From Saprospiraceae bacterium (GTDB lineage Bacteria > Bacteroidota > Bacteroidia > Chitinophagales > Saprospiraceae), in NCBI GenBank assembly GCA_021739645.1, contig JAIPBL010000031.1, positions 1 through 61,978 of the forward strand: a stretch of DNA of 61,978 nucleotides, given 5' to 3'. A program made the translations under genes and the position numbers. The notes beneath the pieces are model-generated. The model was not told the origin of the DNA. It made no database searches and saw only the letters and a list, made by a program, of their open reading frames with translations. Of the stretch, positions 1 to 10,400 are shown piece after piece (positions within the stretch are counted from its first letter, which is position 1; every line of letters begins with the position of its first letter).

Positions 1-89
1 AATATTCGTTTGCTACGCTCATCCAAGTAAGGTGATACTTGTACCCATTTTTGTCTCAAATCTTCTACTAATTTTGCCCTGTTTCCCAT
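1..89 (-). CDS. Transposase, N-terminal part (ISAzo13-like), runs off the window
   Basis: Only 29 codons are present, starting with ATG at 89 and leaving the window at base 1. The peptide begins MGNRAKLVEDL and contains a KW...PYLDERSKRI stretch. From memory of the family, ISAzo13-type transposases begin with a short helix followed by a 'LDERxRR' motif, so this is my best assignment. It rests on about ten diagnostic residues. It would be transcribed leftwards, away from the rest of the window. No catalytic residues are visible because they lie further into the protein. Confidence 0.5.
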   Translation of the reverse strand, partial: MGNRAKLVEDLRQKWVQVSPYLDERSKRI

Positions 90-137
90 TGCGCAAATAT
101 AAACATAAATAGGAAGTTATTTTTGCGCAAACCCTAA
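1..137 (-). mobile_element. Insertion sequence, outer end only (ISAzo13-like)
   Basis: The first 137 bases look like the end of an insertion sequence that continues to the left of the window. It holds the start of a transposase reading leftwards, and the outer edge is placed just after TTTGCGCAAACCCTA. The palindrome TTGCGCAA occurs twice here, just before the transposase start codon and at the presumed tip. A near copy of the tip (GGGGTTGCGCAA against GGGTTTGCGCAA, 11 of 12 bases) lies at the extreme right end of the window. The coding sequence to the right resumes in the middle of a T9SS gene, as expected for an insertion. The exact tip and any target-site duplication cannot be fixed, because the far end of the element is not in view. 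Confidence 0.5.
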
Positions 138-868
138 GTGCCGACATGGCCAGCTTGAAGGACGAAATCAACGCCATCGAGTGGTTCACCCTGGAGCCGG
201 ACGGGTCGGGCACCATAAATGAGGCACAGAAGGCACTCAGGGACGCTAAAATAGCGGCACTGAAAGGCAAAATAGTTGACAAGGCAGCCATCGTGAATGC
301 CAAGAACCAGGCATTAGTGAACCAACTGGGCAGCTTGGCCGCAATCAACAACGGGGTGCAGCTCATGGCCACCGCTTCGGAGCAGAACCTGAAATCGGCC
401 AATGCCTACCTGTTGGCCATGCATGCACCCAGTTTTTCCGGCTTCACGGAAGCCGATATGTCGGCCCTTGCGGACATCGCCGACCAGTGCGTGGGCGAGG
501 GCGGCGAAGGGGTGTTGCTCGCAAGGGGGCTGCTGGCATCGGCCACGTGGGCCGTCACCGAGTACGACGACGCATGCGTGCAGGAACTTGGCGAGCGGGA
601 AGACGGTCAAGCTCCTGTGCCTGTCGTGGCACAGGGAAGCCTCCAAGTCTTTCCCAACCCGGCCAATGGCACGGCACATATCGTAGTGCCAGCGCACCTG
701 CAGGGACAGCCGGTTGCCATCCGCAACCTGTACGGCCATACCGTTGCACTGGTCGAAACCGTGCCGGGCCAGCCGTCGGTACGGCTCGACCTATCCGGTT
801 ATGCGCCGGGAATGTATTTTGCGGCCATGGAAGGGCAGAATACCGTTAGATTTGTGGTTGCCCGCTGA
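138..868 (+). pseudogene. T9SS-secreted protein, 5'-truncated remnant
   Basis: About 240 residues of open frame end in a clear T9SS sorting domain (FPNPANGTAHIV, then GYAPGMYFAAM and a basic end). The part before it is an alpha-helical, alanine-rich stretch with no recognised domain. There is no signal peptide. The first ATG (146) lies mid-sequence, and the frame stays open upstream to a stop at 110-112 inside the insertion sequence end. A T9SS substrate needs a Sec signal peptide, so this is best read as the 3' piece of a larger gene whose beginning was cut off by the insertion at about 137. It may be transcribed from the element but should not be exported. Confidence 0.7.
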
Positions 869-926
869 AAATAATTTCGGGGTCATGTGCCAGGCCTGGC
901 ACATGACCCCGTTAAACTTCCCGCTC

Positions 927-2492
927 ATGAAAAAACTTCCCTTGCTCCTTCCCCTGCTCTGCCTGCTGGCCAGCCCGTCGGCACATTCCCAAAAATGGGA
1001 CTACCAGTGGCCCATGGGCTACGGCAACAGCCCGCTGCCTGACATCAGCGTATTGGACTTCAACGACGGGGACGTCAGCACGGAGGTGGTTTTCCCGGTC
1101 GTCGAAAATTTCGGGATTGGTTCTTCCGGCAGCTTTATCTGTGACAAGTACAACGGGCAAGTGCTGCTGATTACCAATGGATGTAGGGCATACGACAGCA
1201 GTTTACAAGTGGTACCGGGAAGCGATACGTTATCGCCAGGAACGAGTTTCAATGCTAACTGCAGTAACGATGATTACATAGCTTATCAATCAAATATCAT
1301 ATTGCCAGAATTGACCAATGATACTGTGTTTTACGTTTTACATAAAGATCAGGAAGTCAACAGCAGTTTGCAGGATGTAGTCAGCAACAACTTCTACTTG
1401 ACAACGATAGTCCGAAAAGCTGATAGCGGTTTTGTCGTCGTCCAGAAAAAACTGCTGCTCAGTACGTTGATGGACTATGGAAAGGTCACTGCTTGTCTCA
1501 ATTTAGACAGCACCAAGTGGTGGACCTGGGTGGTGGGCTACGACACCAACATTTTCTACAAATTCCTCGTGGGCGGTGCCGACACCGTGCAAGGGCCCTT
1601 CGTGCAGGCCATCGGCGACCCGCTCTACAACAAGCAGCTCGGCATCGCACAGGCCGCCTTCTCGCCCGATGCCAAGACCCTCGCCATCAATGCGGACACG
1701 AAGCTGGCCAAAGTCTATGACTTCGACAACGCTACCGGGGAGCTGTCCAACTTCCGCAACCTTGCCTACCCCGACGACGGCGACTACGCACGGGGACTGG
1801 CCTTCTCACCGGACTCCAGGTACCTCTACGCCGGTACGGTGTTCAACCTCTACCAAATTGACCTGCTCGACTCCTCGGCGGTGCAGGTGGCGCACCACGA
1901 GAGCTACGACGAGTTCGGCTGGCCCGTCACCATCGGCTACTTGCACCTCGGCCCCGACTGCCGACTGTACGCCGACTGCGGCAGCACTTCGCATTTCATT
2001 CACGTCGTACACCACCCCAACGAGGAGGGGGAGGCCTGCCAGTTCCAGGAGCGGGCCATCACCACGCTGTCCACCATCCTGTTTGAGTTCCCCAACATGC
2101 CGATGTACCGCTTCGGCGGCCAGTGCGACAGCAGCATCACCTTCCCAACAACTAGCCTGGACGACAAACTTGATGAACAGCCTTATGCCGTGTCGCTGTC
2201 GCCTAACCCCTGCCGTGACGCCCTCACGGTGGCCTTCCCCGGCCCCGTGCCCCGGCAGGCCCATCTGCTGCTGTACGATGGGCTAGGCAGGCCCGTGCTG
2301 GAGCGGCGGCTGCCCGCCGCCAGCAACGGGCTCGATGTGGGTAGCCTCCCCCCCGGCCTCTATTTCTACGAAGTACGGGACGAAGACGAGGGGACGGGCC
2401 GCAGCGTCCACGGCTACGCCGCCCTCTATTTCTACGAAGTACGGGACGAAGGGAGGGTGCTGCAAACGGGCAAGCTGGTGAAAGTGGAGTGA
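927..2492 (+). CDS. T9SS-secreted beta-propeller-like protein
   Basis: A 521-residue protein. I chose the ATG at 927 because it opens a normal signal peptide (MKKLPLLLPLLCLLAS, cleavage near SAHS-Q); the frame is open further upstream but gives no export signal. The body has repeated blade-like stretches such as AAFSPDAKTLAI and GLAFSPDSRYLYAG, as in WD40/YVTN-type propellers of secreted Bacteroidota proteins. The C-terminus is a T9SS sorting domain (LSPNPCRDALTVAF... GLYFYEV... GKLVKVE). The domain is odd: its second-last strand, LYFYEVRDE, occurs twice because of a 66-base in-frame duplication. Expected location is the outer membrane surface. Ligand and function are unknown. Confidence 0.8.
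   Translation: MKKLPLLLPLLCLLASPSAHSQKWDYQWPMGYGNSPLPDISVLDFNDGDVSTEVVFPVVENFGIGSSGSFICDKYNGQVLLITNGCRAYDSSLQVVPGSDTLSPGTSFNANCSNDDYIAYQSNIILPELTNDTVFYVLHKDQEVNSSLQDVVSNNFYLTTIVRKADSGFVVVQKKLLLSTLMDYGKVTACLNLDSTKWWTWVVGYDTNIFYKFLVGGADTVQGPFVQAIGDPLYNKQLGIAQAAFSPDAKTLAINADTKLAKVYDFDNATGELSNFRNLAYPDDGDYARGLAFSPDSRYLYAGTVFNLYQIDLLDSSAVQVAHHESYDEFGWPVTIGYLHLGPDCRLYADCGSTSHFIHVVHHPNEEGEACQFQERAITTLSTILFEFPNMPMYRFGGQCDSSITFPTTSLDDKLDEQPYAVSLSPNPCRDALTVAFPGPVPRQAHLLLYDGLGRPVLERRLPAASNGLDVGSLPPGLYFYEVRDEDEGTGRSVHGYAALYFYEVRDEGRVLQTGKLVKVE
2357..2451 (+). repeat. 66-base in-frame duplication inside a sorting domain
   Basis: A 29-base segment starting CCTCTATTTCTACGAAGTAC occurs at 2357-2385 and again, without mismatch, at 2423-2451. 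The offset is 66 bases (22 codons), so the frame is kept and the residues LYFYEVRDE appear twice. The perfect identity suggests a recent event. The 37 bases between the copies encode a glycine- and histidine-containing linker of no recognised origin. Confidence 0.9.
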
Positions 2493-3205
2493 CAAGCAAG
2501 CACCATATTCTCGTTTTTGCGCCGTGGCGAATAATAATTTTACCTGCCAAAAAAATCAAAAATTACCACTCAAATGCTTGCTGTTCAATTTTTTACAAAT
2601 TACAATTCTAAAATATGTCGCCCTTTTCTGACCAACATGAATCAAAATTTATTTCACCGAAAATCCGCCACAGGGTACAATTGGCACAATTTTTTAAATT
2701 AACTTTAATGAAACTTTGAATTCCCGACAGCTACAAGATGGCTGACATACTATGAGAAAAGTCCGGAAACCGAGCTTACTAAGCTTTCCCACTTTTTTCC
2801 AGGAACCCTGGACCTTTCTCAACAAACAACAAGTCGAATCTTTAACCTAAGAACCCAGTGTGGTTCAATACAACACCGGGCATTGCTATGCCCCGTGCCG
2901 CCAAACGTGGTGGTGCGACCTTACTTTTCTTTTTTGCAAAACCTTACACACCAGATTTTCAAGCCTTTCTGAACGAATTGGAAGGCGATTTTTAAATGAA
3001 CCGGCGGCACGTAGCCGATTGGCCTTGGCATGTCTTTTTTCAAAGAAACAACGCAGACTGCCCAGCGCCGCTACAAGCCGCCCAGTGAAATGTACTCACT
3101 ATTAACATTTATAATCTCATGGTAAAAGGTAACGGTTTTGCTCCGCACAGAATAACATGTGAATCCCCCCACAATACCCCCCGGTATTTAGGAAGGTTCA
3201 AGTTC
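2493..3205 (+). other. Long intergenic leader with an ATGAGAAAA relic
   Basis: No convincing gene lies in this 713-base stretch; open frames here have no signal peptide or domain. At 2751 a short frame starts ATGAGAAAA and continues CCGAGCTTACTAAGC before a stop 32 codons on. The real start of the downstream paralogue at 7457 reads ATGAGAAAA followed by CGAGTTTACTAAGC. So this looks like the old 5' end of the 3206 gene, or a leader shared by both paralogues. The preceding GGCTGA(CA)TACT is also found before the ATGAGAAAA at 7155. Confidence 0.5.
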
Positions 3206-6200
3206 ATGATAAGGACAGTGCTATCAACGTCACTGTTGTTCTTGTGCGGGCAAACCGCCTCTTCCCAATGTGCCTTAGTTTGCAACAACAGCATCTCGGT
3301 GGCGCTCGACAACACGGGCAACACGACCATCTACCCACCGATGCTGCTCCAAAGCTCCAACGGTTGCTCCAACAATTTCACCATCACCATCGTGGACGAG
3401 AACGGTGGCCAGCACGGCCAGCAACTGAACGCTTCCCTGATTGACCAACTGCTCGTCGCTACGATTACGCACCCGGCCAGCGGCAATTCCTGCAACACGA
3501 ACATTACCTTGATTGACAACCTGCCGCCCGTCATTGATTGCAGCAACGACACGGTTTTCATCTGGTGCAACACCCCGCTCGACAGCCTTGAGACGCCTTC
3601 CGTTACCGACAATGTCAGCCCTTCCGACAGTATCACTTTTACCTACACGGATTTGTTTACTGACCTTGAATGTGACGATTCTATCGGCAACGTGCCAGTC
3701 ACTGCCTATTTGCAGCGCACCTGGACGGCCACCGATGAGCACGGCAACAGCACCACCTGCACCCAGCATATTTTCCTGAAAAAAGCAACGTTGATGATGG
3801 TGGAGTTTCCGAAGCACCGGGACGGCGTGCAGCGGCCAGCCCTCGAATGCAGCCTGCAAGACCCCCTCAACTTGTCCATCACTGGCTACCCGATGATTGA
3901 CAGCGTGTGGATGGACAACACGCTGAGCTGCGACCTGATAGTGTCTTTCAACGACCAGCAAATTGCGATTTGCGGCGGCAGCCGCAAAATCTTCCGCACT
4001 TGGTCCATCTTCGACCTTTGCACGGAAGATTTCAGGATTTTCACCCAAGTCATCCGGGTGGAAGACAAAACGCCACCTGCCATCACCTGCCCAGCCAACA
4101 TGGTTTTCACAACTTATCCGAGCGTTTGCACAGCACAGGTTTATTTGCCGCAGGCGAATGCAACGGACGGCTGCTCTGGTGCGACGGTAGCGCCATCCTG
4201 GCAGTTCGGTACGGGTTATGGCCCGTTTACCAGTGTGCCAGTTGGCAACTACACCGTCACTTTCACGGCCACGGACGGCTGCAACAACAGCAGCACCTGC
4301 CAGATGACCGTGAAAGTGAAGGACGAGGTGAAACCTGTGGCACTTTGCAACGGTCAAGTGCAAGCCAACCTACTCGATGACGGCACGACACTGATTTTTG
4401 CGACCACCTTCGATAATGGCAGCTATGACAACTGCGGCATCGACCACATGGAGGTGAGCTGGGGCGGCCAGCCCTTTGACACCTTCGTTTCTTTTGAATG
4501 CTCAGATATTGGCGCTCCCATTCCGGTGACCTTGAAAGTGGTGGACGCAGGCGGCCTTGCCAGCACCTGCCAAAGCTCGGCCATCGTGAAAGACCTGATC
4601 AAACCTGAAATTATCTGCCCCGGCCCGGTGACCATCGGCTGCGGACAGGATTTTAACAACCCGGCCCTGACCGGACAGCCCTTCGCCACCGACAACTGCG
4701 AAGTGGCTACCACGACCTACTCGAATCAAGTGAACCTGAACAACTGTGGCAACGGCATCGTGACCCGCACTTGGACTGCCAAGGACGTCAGCAACAACAC
4801 CGCCACCTGCCAGCAGCTAGTGACCGTTGCTGACAATACGCCGATTACCGTGATGTTCCCCGGAGACATACTTACTTACGAATGCGAGCCGAACACCGAC
4901 GTCAGCGTAACTGGCGACGTGGTGGTGCTTGGCAAGGATTGCGAGCAACTACAGATTACCCACACCGATTACTATTTTTACACAGCGCAGCCTGCCTGCT
5001 ACAAGCTCATTCGCAACTGGGCGGTGATTGATTGGTGTTCTTACCAGCCGAACGACCCAAACGGCGTGGGTTTTTGGGAGCAAACACAGGTGATTGAAGT
5101 GCGGGACAGTACCGCTCCGGTGCTTACTTGTCCAGCCAACTTGACAGCAGGCATTGAGGGTTTCAGTTGTCAAAAACTCGTGACCGTGCCACTGCCAAAT
5201 GTTGACGATTGCAGCTCAACTTTGACAATAACGAACACCTCGCAGTTTGCCCAAAGCCCAAACGGCGCAGCAAGCGGCACTTACCCGAAAGGCATCCACA
5301 CCGTGACCTACTCGGTAGCGGATGGCTGCGGTAACACTTCCACCTGCTCCATGCAAATTACGGTGGTGGACACCCAAGCGCCCAGCCCGATTTGCAACAG
5401 TGGCGTGGCAGTGACCATCCAACAAAACGGCTTTGTGACGGTGACGCCCACCATGATAAACAACGGCAGCAACGACAACTGCTCGCCAACACAGGGCCTG
5501 ATCATGCAGGTAAGCCCGAACACCTTCGATTGCCAGAGCATCGGCACCAAAGTCGTGACCCTCACGGTGACCGATCAAGCGGGCAACAGCGCCCTCTGCC
5601 AGACCAATGTGGTGGTGCAGGACAACTTCAATGTTTGCAGCACTGGCAACACGGCGACCATCGCCGGGAAGCTATCCCGCCAAAACGGCGACCCGCTTTC
5701 TGGCAAGCTGGTAGGCCTCAGCGGTGGCATCAACAATGCTGTGCAGACCAACGTGGACGGCACTTTTGCCTTCCCCAACCTTCCTTTGGGACAAGACTAC
5801 ACACTGACACCAAGTTATAACACTAAACCGCTGAACGGCGTCTCGACCTATGACATCGTGCTCATCCGTCGGCACATTCTCAACATCCAGCTTCTCGATA
5901 ACCCTTACGCCATCATCGCTGCCGATGTGAACCGCTCCGGCGTGGTATCGACGCTTGACTTGGTGGAACTGCAGAAGCTGATACTGAACATTACCACCTC
6001 GTTTCCGAACGGCAACACCTCTTGGCGCTTTGTGCCGGTGAGCCACAGCTTCCCAAACCCTGCGAACCCATTCAGCCAGCCCTTCCCGGAAACCATTGCC
6101 CTCGACGACATCGTGACGAACTATTGGACGGCCGATTTTATGGGGATAAAAGTGGGCGATGTGAACAACAGCGCCAGCCCGTCCACCTTCGGCGGTGACG

Positions 6201-6922
6201 AAAACGAGGAGCGGGGTGCATTTGACAACTCACTGATAATCAATACCAAAGACATTGAATTGGTTGCTGGCCATGAGTATGCCATCCCCTTCGTGGCGCA
6301 CCCAGAACGCATCATGGCCGGCTTCCAGTTTACCCTCGATTTTGATGAAAAAATGCTGGATTTTGTTGCCGTTGGCAATGGCGGGGAAAGCCTGCTGAAT
6401 GCCAGCAACTTCGGCCTTCCCAAGACGCTCGGCACCAGCGCCCTGACGGTGAGCTGGGTGAACGAAGCGGCGACTGACCTGAATGGATTGGGTGAAATTT
6501 CTACCCTGAAGTTTAAGGCAAAAACAAATGGCCGCCTTTCCAGTGCATTGAAAATCAACTCCTTGCAAACGCCTGCTGAGGCTTACGCCGGTGATTTTAG
6601 CACAAAAAATACGGAATTTGAAACTTGGGGAGTAGCACTCGAATACACGGAACCTGCGGCCACAGAGCCGATGCTTTTCAGCAACTTCCCCAACCCATTT
6701 TACCAAAAAACAACCGTGCAGTTCTACTTGCCGGAAACGGCGCAAGTCGGCTTCCGCCTCCACGACCAGTTCGGAAGGCTGCTGAAAGCCTGGGACGGCC
6801 CATTTGACCCGGGCCGCCACGAACTTCCACTTGACTTGGCCGACATTCCATCCGGCCTTCTGCTCCTCGAAATGGACGCAGGCAATTACCAAAGGCAGGT
6901 AATCAAATTGATAAAAAGTTAG
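3206..6922 (+). CDS. T9SS-secreted HYR/dockerin-like/cohesin-like protein A
   Basis: A 1238-residue surface protein. The start at 3206 opens a signal peptide (MIRTVLSTSLLFLCGQTASS). The N-terminal two thirds are Cys-rich beta-sandwich modules; those beginning DKTPPAITCPANM (~288) and DSTAPVLTCPANL (~634) match HYR domains. Around 810-900 is a prealbumin/SdrD-like module, then a dockerin-like loop-helix (DVNRSGVVSTLDLVELQKL, ~906) with a second half GIKVGDVNNSA. Residues ~1010-1130 resemble a cohesin fold (GFQFTLDFDEKML...). A T9SS sorting domain (FSNFPNPF... QRQVIKLIKS) ends the protein. It is paralogous, domain for domain, to the next gene. A role in surface adhesion or assembly is inference. 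Confidence 0.82.
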   Translation: MIRTVLSTSLLFLCGQTASSQCALVCNNSISVALDNTGNTTIYPPMLLQSSNGCSNNFTITIVDENGGQHGQQLNASLIDQLLVATITHPASGNSCNTNITLIDNLPPVIDCSNDTVFIWCNTPLDSLETPSVTDNVSPSDSITFTYTDLFTDLECDDSIGNVPVTAYLQRTWTATDEHGNSTTCTQHIFLKKATLMMVEFPKHRDGVQRPALECSLQDPLNLSITGYPMIDSVWMDNTLSCDLIVSFNDQQIAICGGSRKIFRTWSIFDLCTEDFRIFTQVIRVEDKTPPAITCPANMVFTTYPSVCTAQVYLPQANATDGCSGATVAPSWQFGTGYGPFTSVPVGNYTVTFTATDGCNNSSTCQMTVKVKDEVKPVALCNGQVQANLLDDGTTLIFATTFDNGSYDNCGIDHMEVSWGGQPFDTFVSFECSDIGAPIPVTLKVVDAGGLASTCQSSAIVKDLIKPEIICPGPVTIGCGQDFNNPALTGQPFATDNCEVATTTYSNQVNLNNCGNGIVTRTWTAKDVSNNTATCQQLVTVADNTPITVMFPGDILTYECEPNTDVSVTGDVVVLGKDCEQLQITHTDYYFYTAQPACYKLIRNWAVIDWCSYQPNDPNGVGFWEQTQVIEVRDSTAPVLTCPANLTAGIEGFSCQKLVTVPLPNVDDCSSTLTITNTSQFAQSPNGAASGTYPKGIHTVTYSVADGCGNTSTCSMQITVVDTQAPSPICNSGVAVTIQQNGFVTVTPTMINNGSNDNCSPTQGLIMQVSPNTFDCQSIGTKVVTLTVTDQAGNSALCQTNVVVQDNFNVCSTGNTATIAGKLSRQNGDPLSGKLVGLSGGINNAVQTNVDGTFAFPNLPLGQDYTLTPSYNTKPLNGVSTYDIVLIRRHILNIQLLDNPYAIIAADVNRSGVVSTLDLVELQKLILNITTSFPNGNTSWRFVPVSHSFPNPANPFSQPFPETIALDDIVTNYWTADFMGIKVGDVNNSASPSTFGGDENEERGAFDNSLIINTKDIELVAGHEYAIPFVAHPERIMAGFQFTLDFDEKMLDFVAVGNGGESLLNASNFGLPKTLGTSALTVSWVNEAATDLNGLGEISTLKFKAKTNGRLSSALKINSLQTPAEAYAGDFSTKNTEFETWGVALEYTEPAATEPMLFSNFPNPFYQKTTVQFYLPETAQVGFRLHDQFGRLLKAWDGPFDPGRHELPLDLADIPSGLLLLEMDAGNYQRQVIKLIKS

Positions 6923-6928
6923 TGAAAT

Positions 6929-7001
6929 GTGACTGGTGATTGGTGATTCGTGACTGGGAGAGGTCCCGTTCCAAATCACCAATCACAAGTCACCAATCAC
7001 C
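6929..7001. repeat. Heptamer-phased inverted repeat, GTGATTG type
   Basis: Left arm 6929-6957 is made of seven-base units (GTGACTG, GTGATTG, GTGATTC, GTGACTG). The right arm 6971-7001 carries the complementary units (AATCACC, AGTCACC). The arms flank a 13-base loop and start six bases after the stop codon of the preceding gene. The same unit family recurs before recN (59604-59674). A transcription-terminating hairpin is possible, but there is no T-run. Confidence 0.85.
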
Positions 7002-7274
7002 AAAAGATACCCATGTTCATATCGACAGTTCCGATAGTGAATCTACGATTCTATAGCCAGATAGAACATTCACTTTGACCAATTTACACACAACTACACA
7101 CACACATTTTTTGATCGGACTGTCACAATTAGGTAACCATCAAAAGGGCTGATACTATGAGAAAACGTCCCATGAACTTTTGAAAAGGTACCACCAACCA
7201 TAAGAGCCTGGCGGAGGGAGCCGACCACAAACATACTGTGGTAGCCCCTTCGCCATAGCTCGGGTTGGCAAACG

Positions 7275-7352
7275 GAGTTGCGAGTTTTGAGTTTTGAGTT
7301 TCGAGTGGCAACCCACCCCCAACTCAAAACTCGAAACCCAAAACTCGAAACT
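7275..7352. repeat. Heptamer-phased inverted repeat, GAGTTTT type
   Basis: Units of seven bases (GAGTTGC, GAGTTTT, GAGTTTT, GAGTTTC) run from 7275 to 7306; their complements (AAAACTC, GAAACCC, AAAACTC) fill 7321-7352. It lies about 100 bases upstream of the next gene. The rest of the 7002-7456 leader holds no gene. It contains a short ATGAGAAAA frame at 7155 and a duplicated TTTTAGTATC just before the start codon at 7457. The same heptamer type recurs at 39195-39238. Confidence 0.85.
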
Positions 7353-7456
7353 TTAGGAAGCAACAATCAAGACTTTACAATAGAAACAGAGCAAAAAAGC
7401 ACTGGACAACCATTAGCATTTTAGTATCTATCAATCATTAACAATTTTAGTATCCC

Positions 7457-10400
7457 ATGAGAAAATTCGAGTTTACTAAGCCCATCAAGCGCATCCCATT
7501 TATCTTGCGGGATGCTTCTACAAGCGGGTTGCAGGGTGCGGGTCGCCTACTTCGGGCGGCAGCGCTGATGTGCCTGCTGGTGTTCGCAAGTTGGGGTGAC
7601 AGTGCTTTTGCTCAATGCGCCCTTGTTTGCAACGACGATTTAAACGTATCGCTACCCGGCCCAAGCGAGTATTGTACGCTGGAAATGACCTCTGACATCT
7701 TGCTCGAAGATCCTTCGGCATGTGCTGGGCCATACACCATTTCGCTGTTTACGCTACAAGGCTTGCCTTTGCCATCAAGCCCTTACGTCAATGCGAGCCA
7801 TATCGGACACACTTATCTTTACTCCGTGGGCGAACCCGGCGGCAACTCCTGCTGGGGCACCATTAGCATCGAGGACAAACTCGGCCCGCAGATTACGATG
7901 TGTTCCAACCATACAATTACCTGTCTGTCCAACTACAAGCCAACTACCGACGGTGGCAATGTGCCAACGCCTACGGTGTACGACTGCTCAGGCGTGGCCA
8001 GTTTCAGCTACACCGATGTCATTGACCACGGTACTTGCAATTCCACTTATGTGGCAATTATTTACCGTACTTGGACGGCAGTGGATAACCTCGGCTACGT
8101 CAGTACCTGCACCCAAACCATCATTGTACAACGGGTGACACTTGCGAACCCAATATTTACGCCAGTTTGTCCTCCCATTGTGGAGCTGCAATGCGGCATT
8201 GGCCCACAGAGCACGGCTCCTTCGGTCACTGGTTACCCTATGATCACGGTGAACGGCATTGCCTACCCGGTGAAGCCAGGTGCCAACAATTTCTGTGAAA
8301 TTGCCGCTTCTTACACCGACGATGTGGTGTCCATTTGCGGCGGCAGCACAAAGATACTACGCACCTGGACCGTTTACGACTGGTGCCTACCGACCACGCC
8401 CGGCAACGGCAACCCGTGGTCTTGCATTCAAGTCATCAAGAAACTTGATAACACAGCGCCTTCGATTACCTGCCCGGCCCCCATCACGCAGGGCAGTTCC
8501 TCTGGCGGCTGCTACGCATCCTTCAATTTGCCTGCGGCAGTGGTTTTCGATTCCTGCTCGACCTTCACGGTCAAGGTGCTGACACCGTTCGGCATCGTGA
8601 ATGGCAACGGCGGCCCGATTTTGAACGTGCCAGTTGGTACGCATACCATCACCTACATCGCTACCGATGCCTGTGGCAACGTAGGCCAGTGCAACACGAC
8701 AATGACAGTCAAGGACGTGACCTCCCCAGTGGCGGTCTGTATCCAACATACCACGGTTTCTTTGACGGACGATGGAACGGCCATCGTTTCGGCCACCTCA
8801 TTCAACAACGGCAGCTCCGACAACTGCGGCATTGACCACATGTTCGTGAGCCGCATGCCTTCCGACTGCGATGTGGACGGTACGCCTTTTGACACTTTCG
8901 CACCTTTTAGCTGCTGTGACATTGGTGAACTGCTGATGGTTTCCATGCGGGTGTACGATGCCGCTGGCAATTTCAACACTTGCATGGTAGAGGTGGAGGT
9001 TCAGGATAAAATTGACCCAACCATCTCCTGCCCGCCCAACAAAACCATCGAGTGCGCCGACGCAGTTCCTGCCGTTTCAGTGCCGTTTTTCAGCGACAAC
9101 TGTCCTAACGTTACCTGGACACACACCGAAACCAACAACGTAACGAACTGTGGCACTGGGTTCATCTGGCGTGAATACACCGTCACTGATGCCAGTGGCA
9201 GGAAGGCTTCCTGTACCCAGACCATCACGGTTGTCAACTCCTTCCCATTCGGTTTGAGTAACATTGACTTCCCTGATGACTTCACCACCGACCAGTGCGA
9301 CCCCGACCTTGAGCCGAACGACCTGCCTGTTGGCTTCGACATCCCGATCATTACGGAAGATAATTGTGATTTAGTGGCTGTAACGCATACTGACCAACTG
9401 TTGCCCATCAACCCGCCCGCTTGCTTCAAGATTTTGAGGAAATGGATAGTGATTGACTGGTGCCAGTACAACCCGAACCAGCCCAACAGCCCTGGCTACT
9501 GGGAGCGCACACAGGTGATAAAAGTACAGGACAACCAAGCCCCGGTCATTGCCTGCCCAGGCAATATTACCGTGTCGAGTTTGGATGCCAACTGTGGGTA
9601 CGGTGCAGTCTCTGTGCCAGCCTTGACGGCTACCGATTGCAGCAACAACTTGCTTTGGACAGTAATTATTGACTTCAACTCAAATGGCACACCGGACCAG
9701 ACAGGCACCAGCCCTAACCTCAGCGGCAACTACCCGTTTGGCACCCATGCCGTTTCGGTAAAAGTGGAGGACAAATGCGGCAACCAGTCCACCTGTAATT
9801 TTACCATCACGGTGGTGGACGGCAAGAAGCCATCACCGATTTGCGTGAACGGCCTCGCCGTGGAACTGATGCCGATGAACGGCGGTGGCATGATTCAACT
9901 CACGCCCAGCATGTTCAACGCTGGTAGTTTCGACAACTGCACCAGCTCACAGAATCTGGCCTTTGAAATCGTACCATCGGTATTCGATTGCAACAACGTG
10001 GGCACCAACATCGTGACGATGTACGTGACTGACCAAGCTGGCAACACCGATTTCTGCGAAACCTACGTGATAATTCAGGACAACATGGTGGTTTGCCCAG
10101 CACCGCTGACTGCCAGCGTGAGTGGCAACATCGCAAATGCCGGCGGCAGCGGGATGAACGGCGTTACAATAAATGTGAGTGGAAACGGCCCATTGACCGC
10201 CCCTTCCAACACTTCGGTCAACGGCAACTTTGTGTTCTCGAACCTCAGCCTGAGCTACGATTACACCCTCACGCCAAACCACAACCTGGCTCCGATGAAC
10301 GGTGTGTCAACTTACGACCTCGTGCTGATGACCCGGCATATCCTGAACATCCAGCCGCTGGATTCACCGTACAAAATCATCGCTGGCGACGTGAATAAAA

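Noticed and set aside
2860-3105. 81-codon rightward open frame
   Set aside because: No signal peptide, domain or supporting context, and it lies in the leader of the 3206 gene.
3275-4363. 362-codon leftward open frame
   Set aside because: Mirror of the HYR gene; composition reflects the opposite-strand codon bias, with no domain.
6929-7352. CRISPR-like array of short repeats
   Set aside because: The units are seven bases, contiguous and mirrored; there are no unique spacers and no cas genes.
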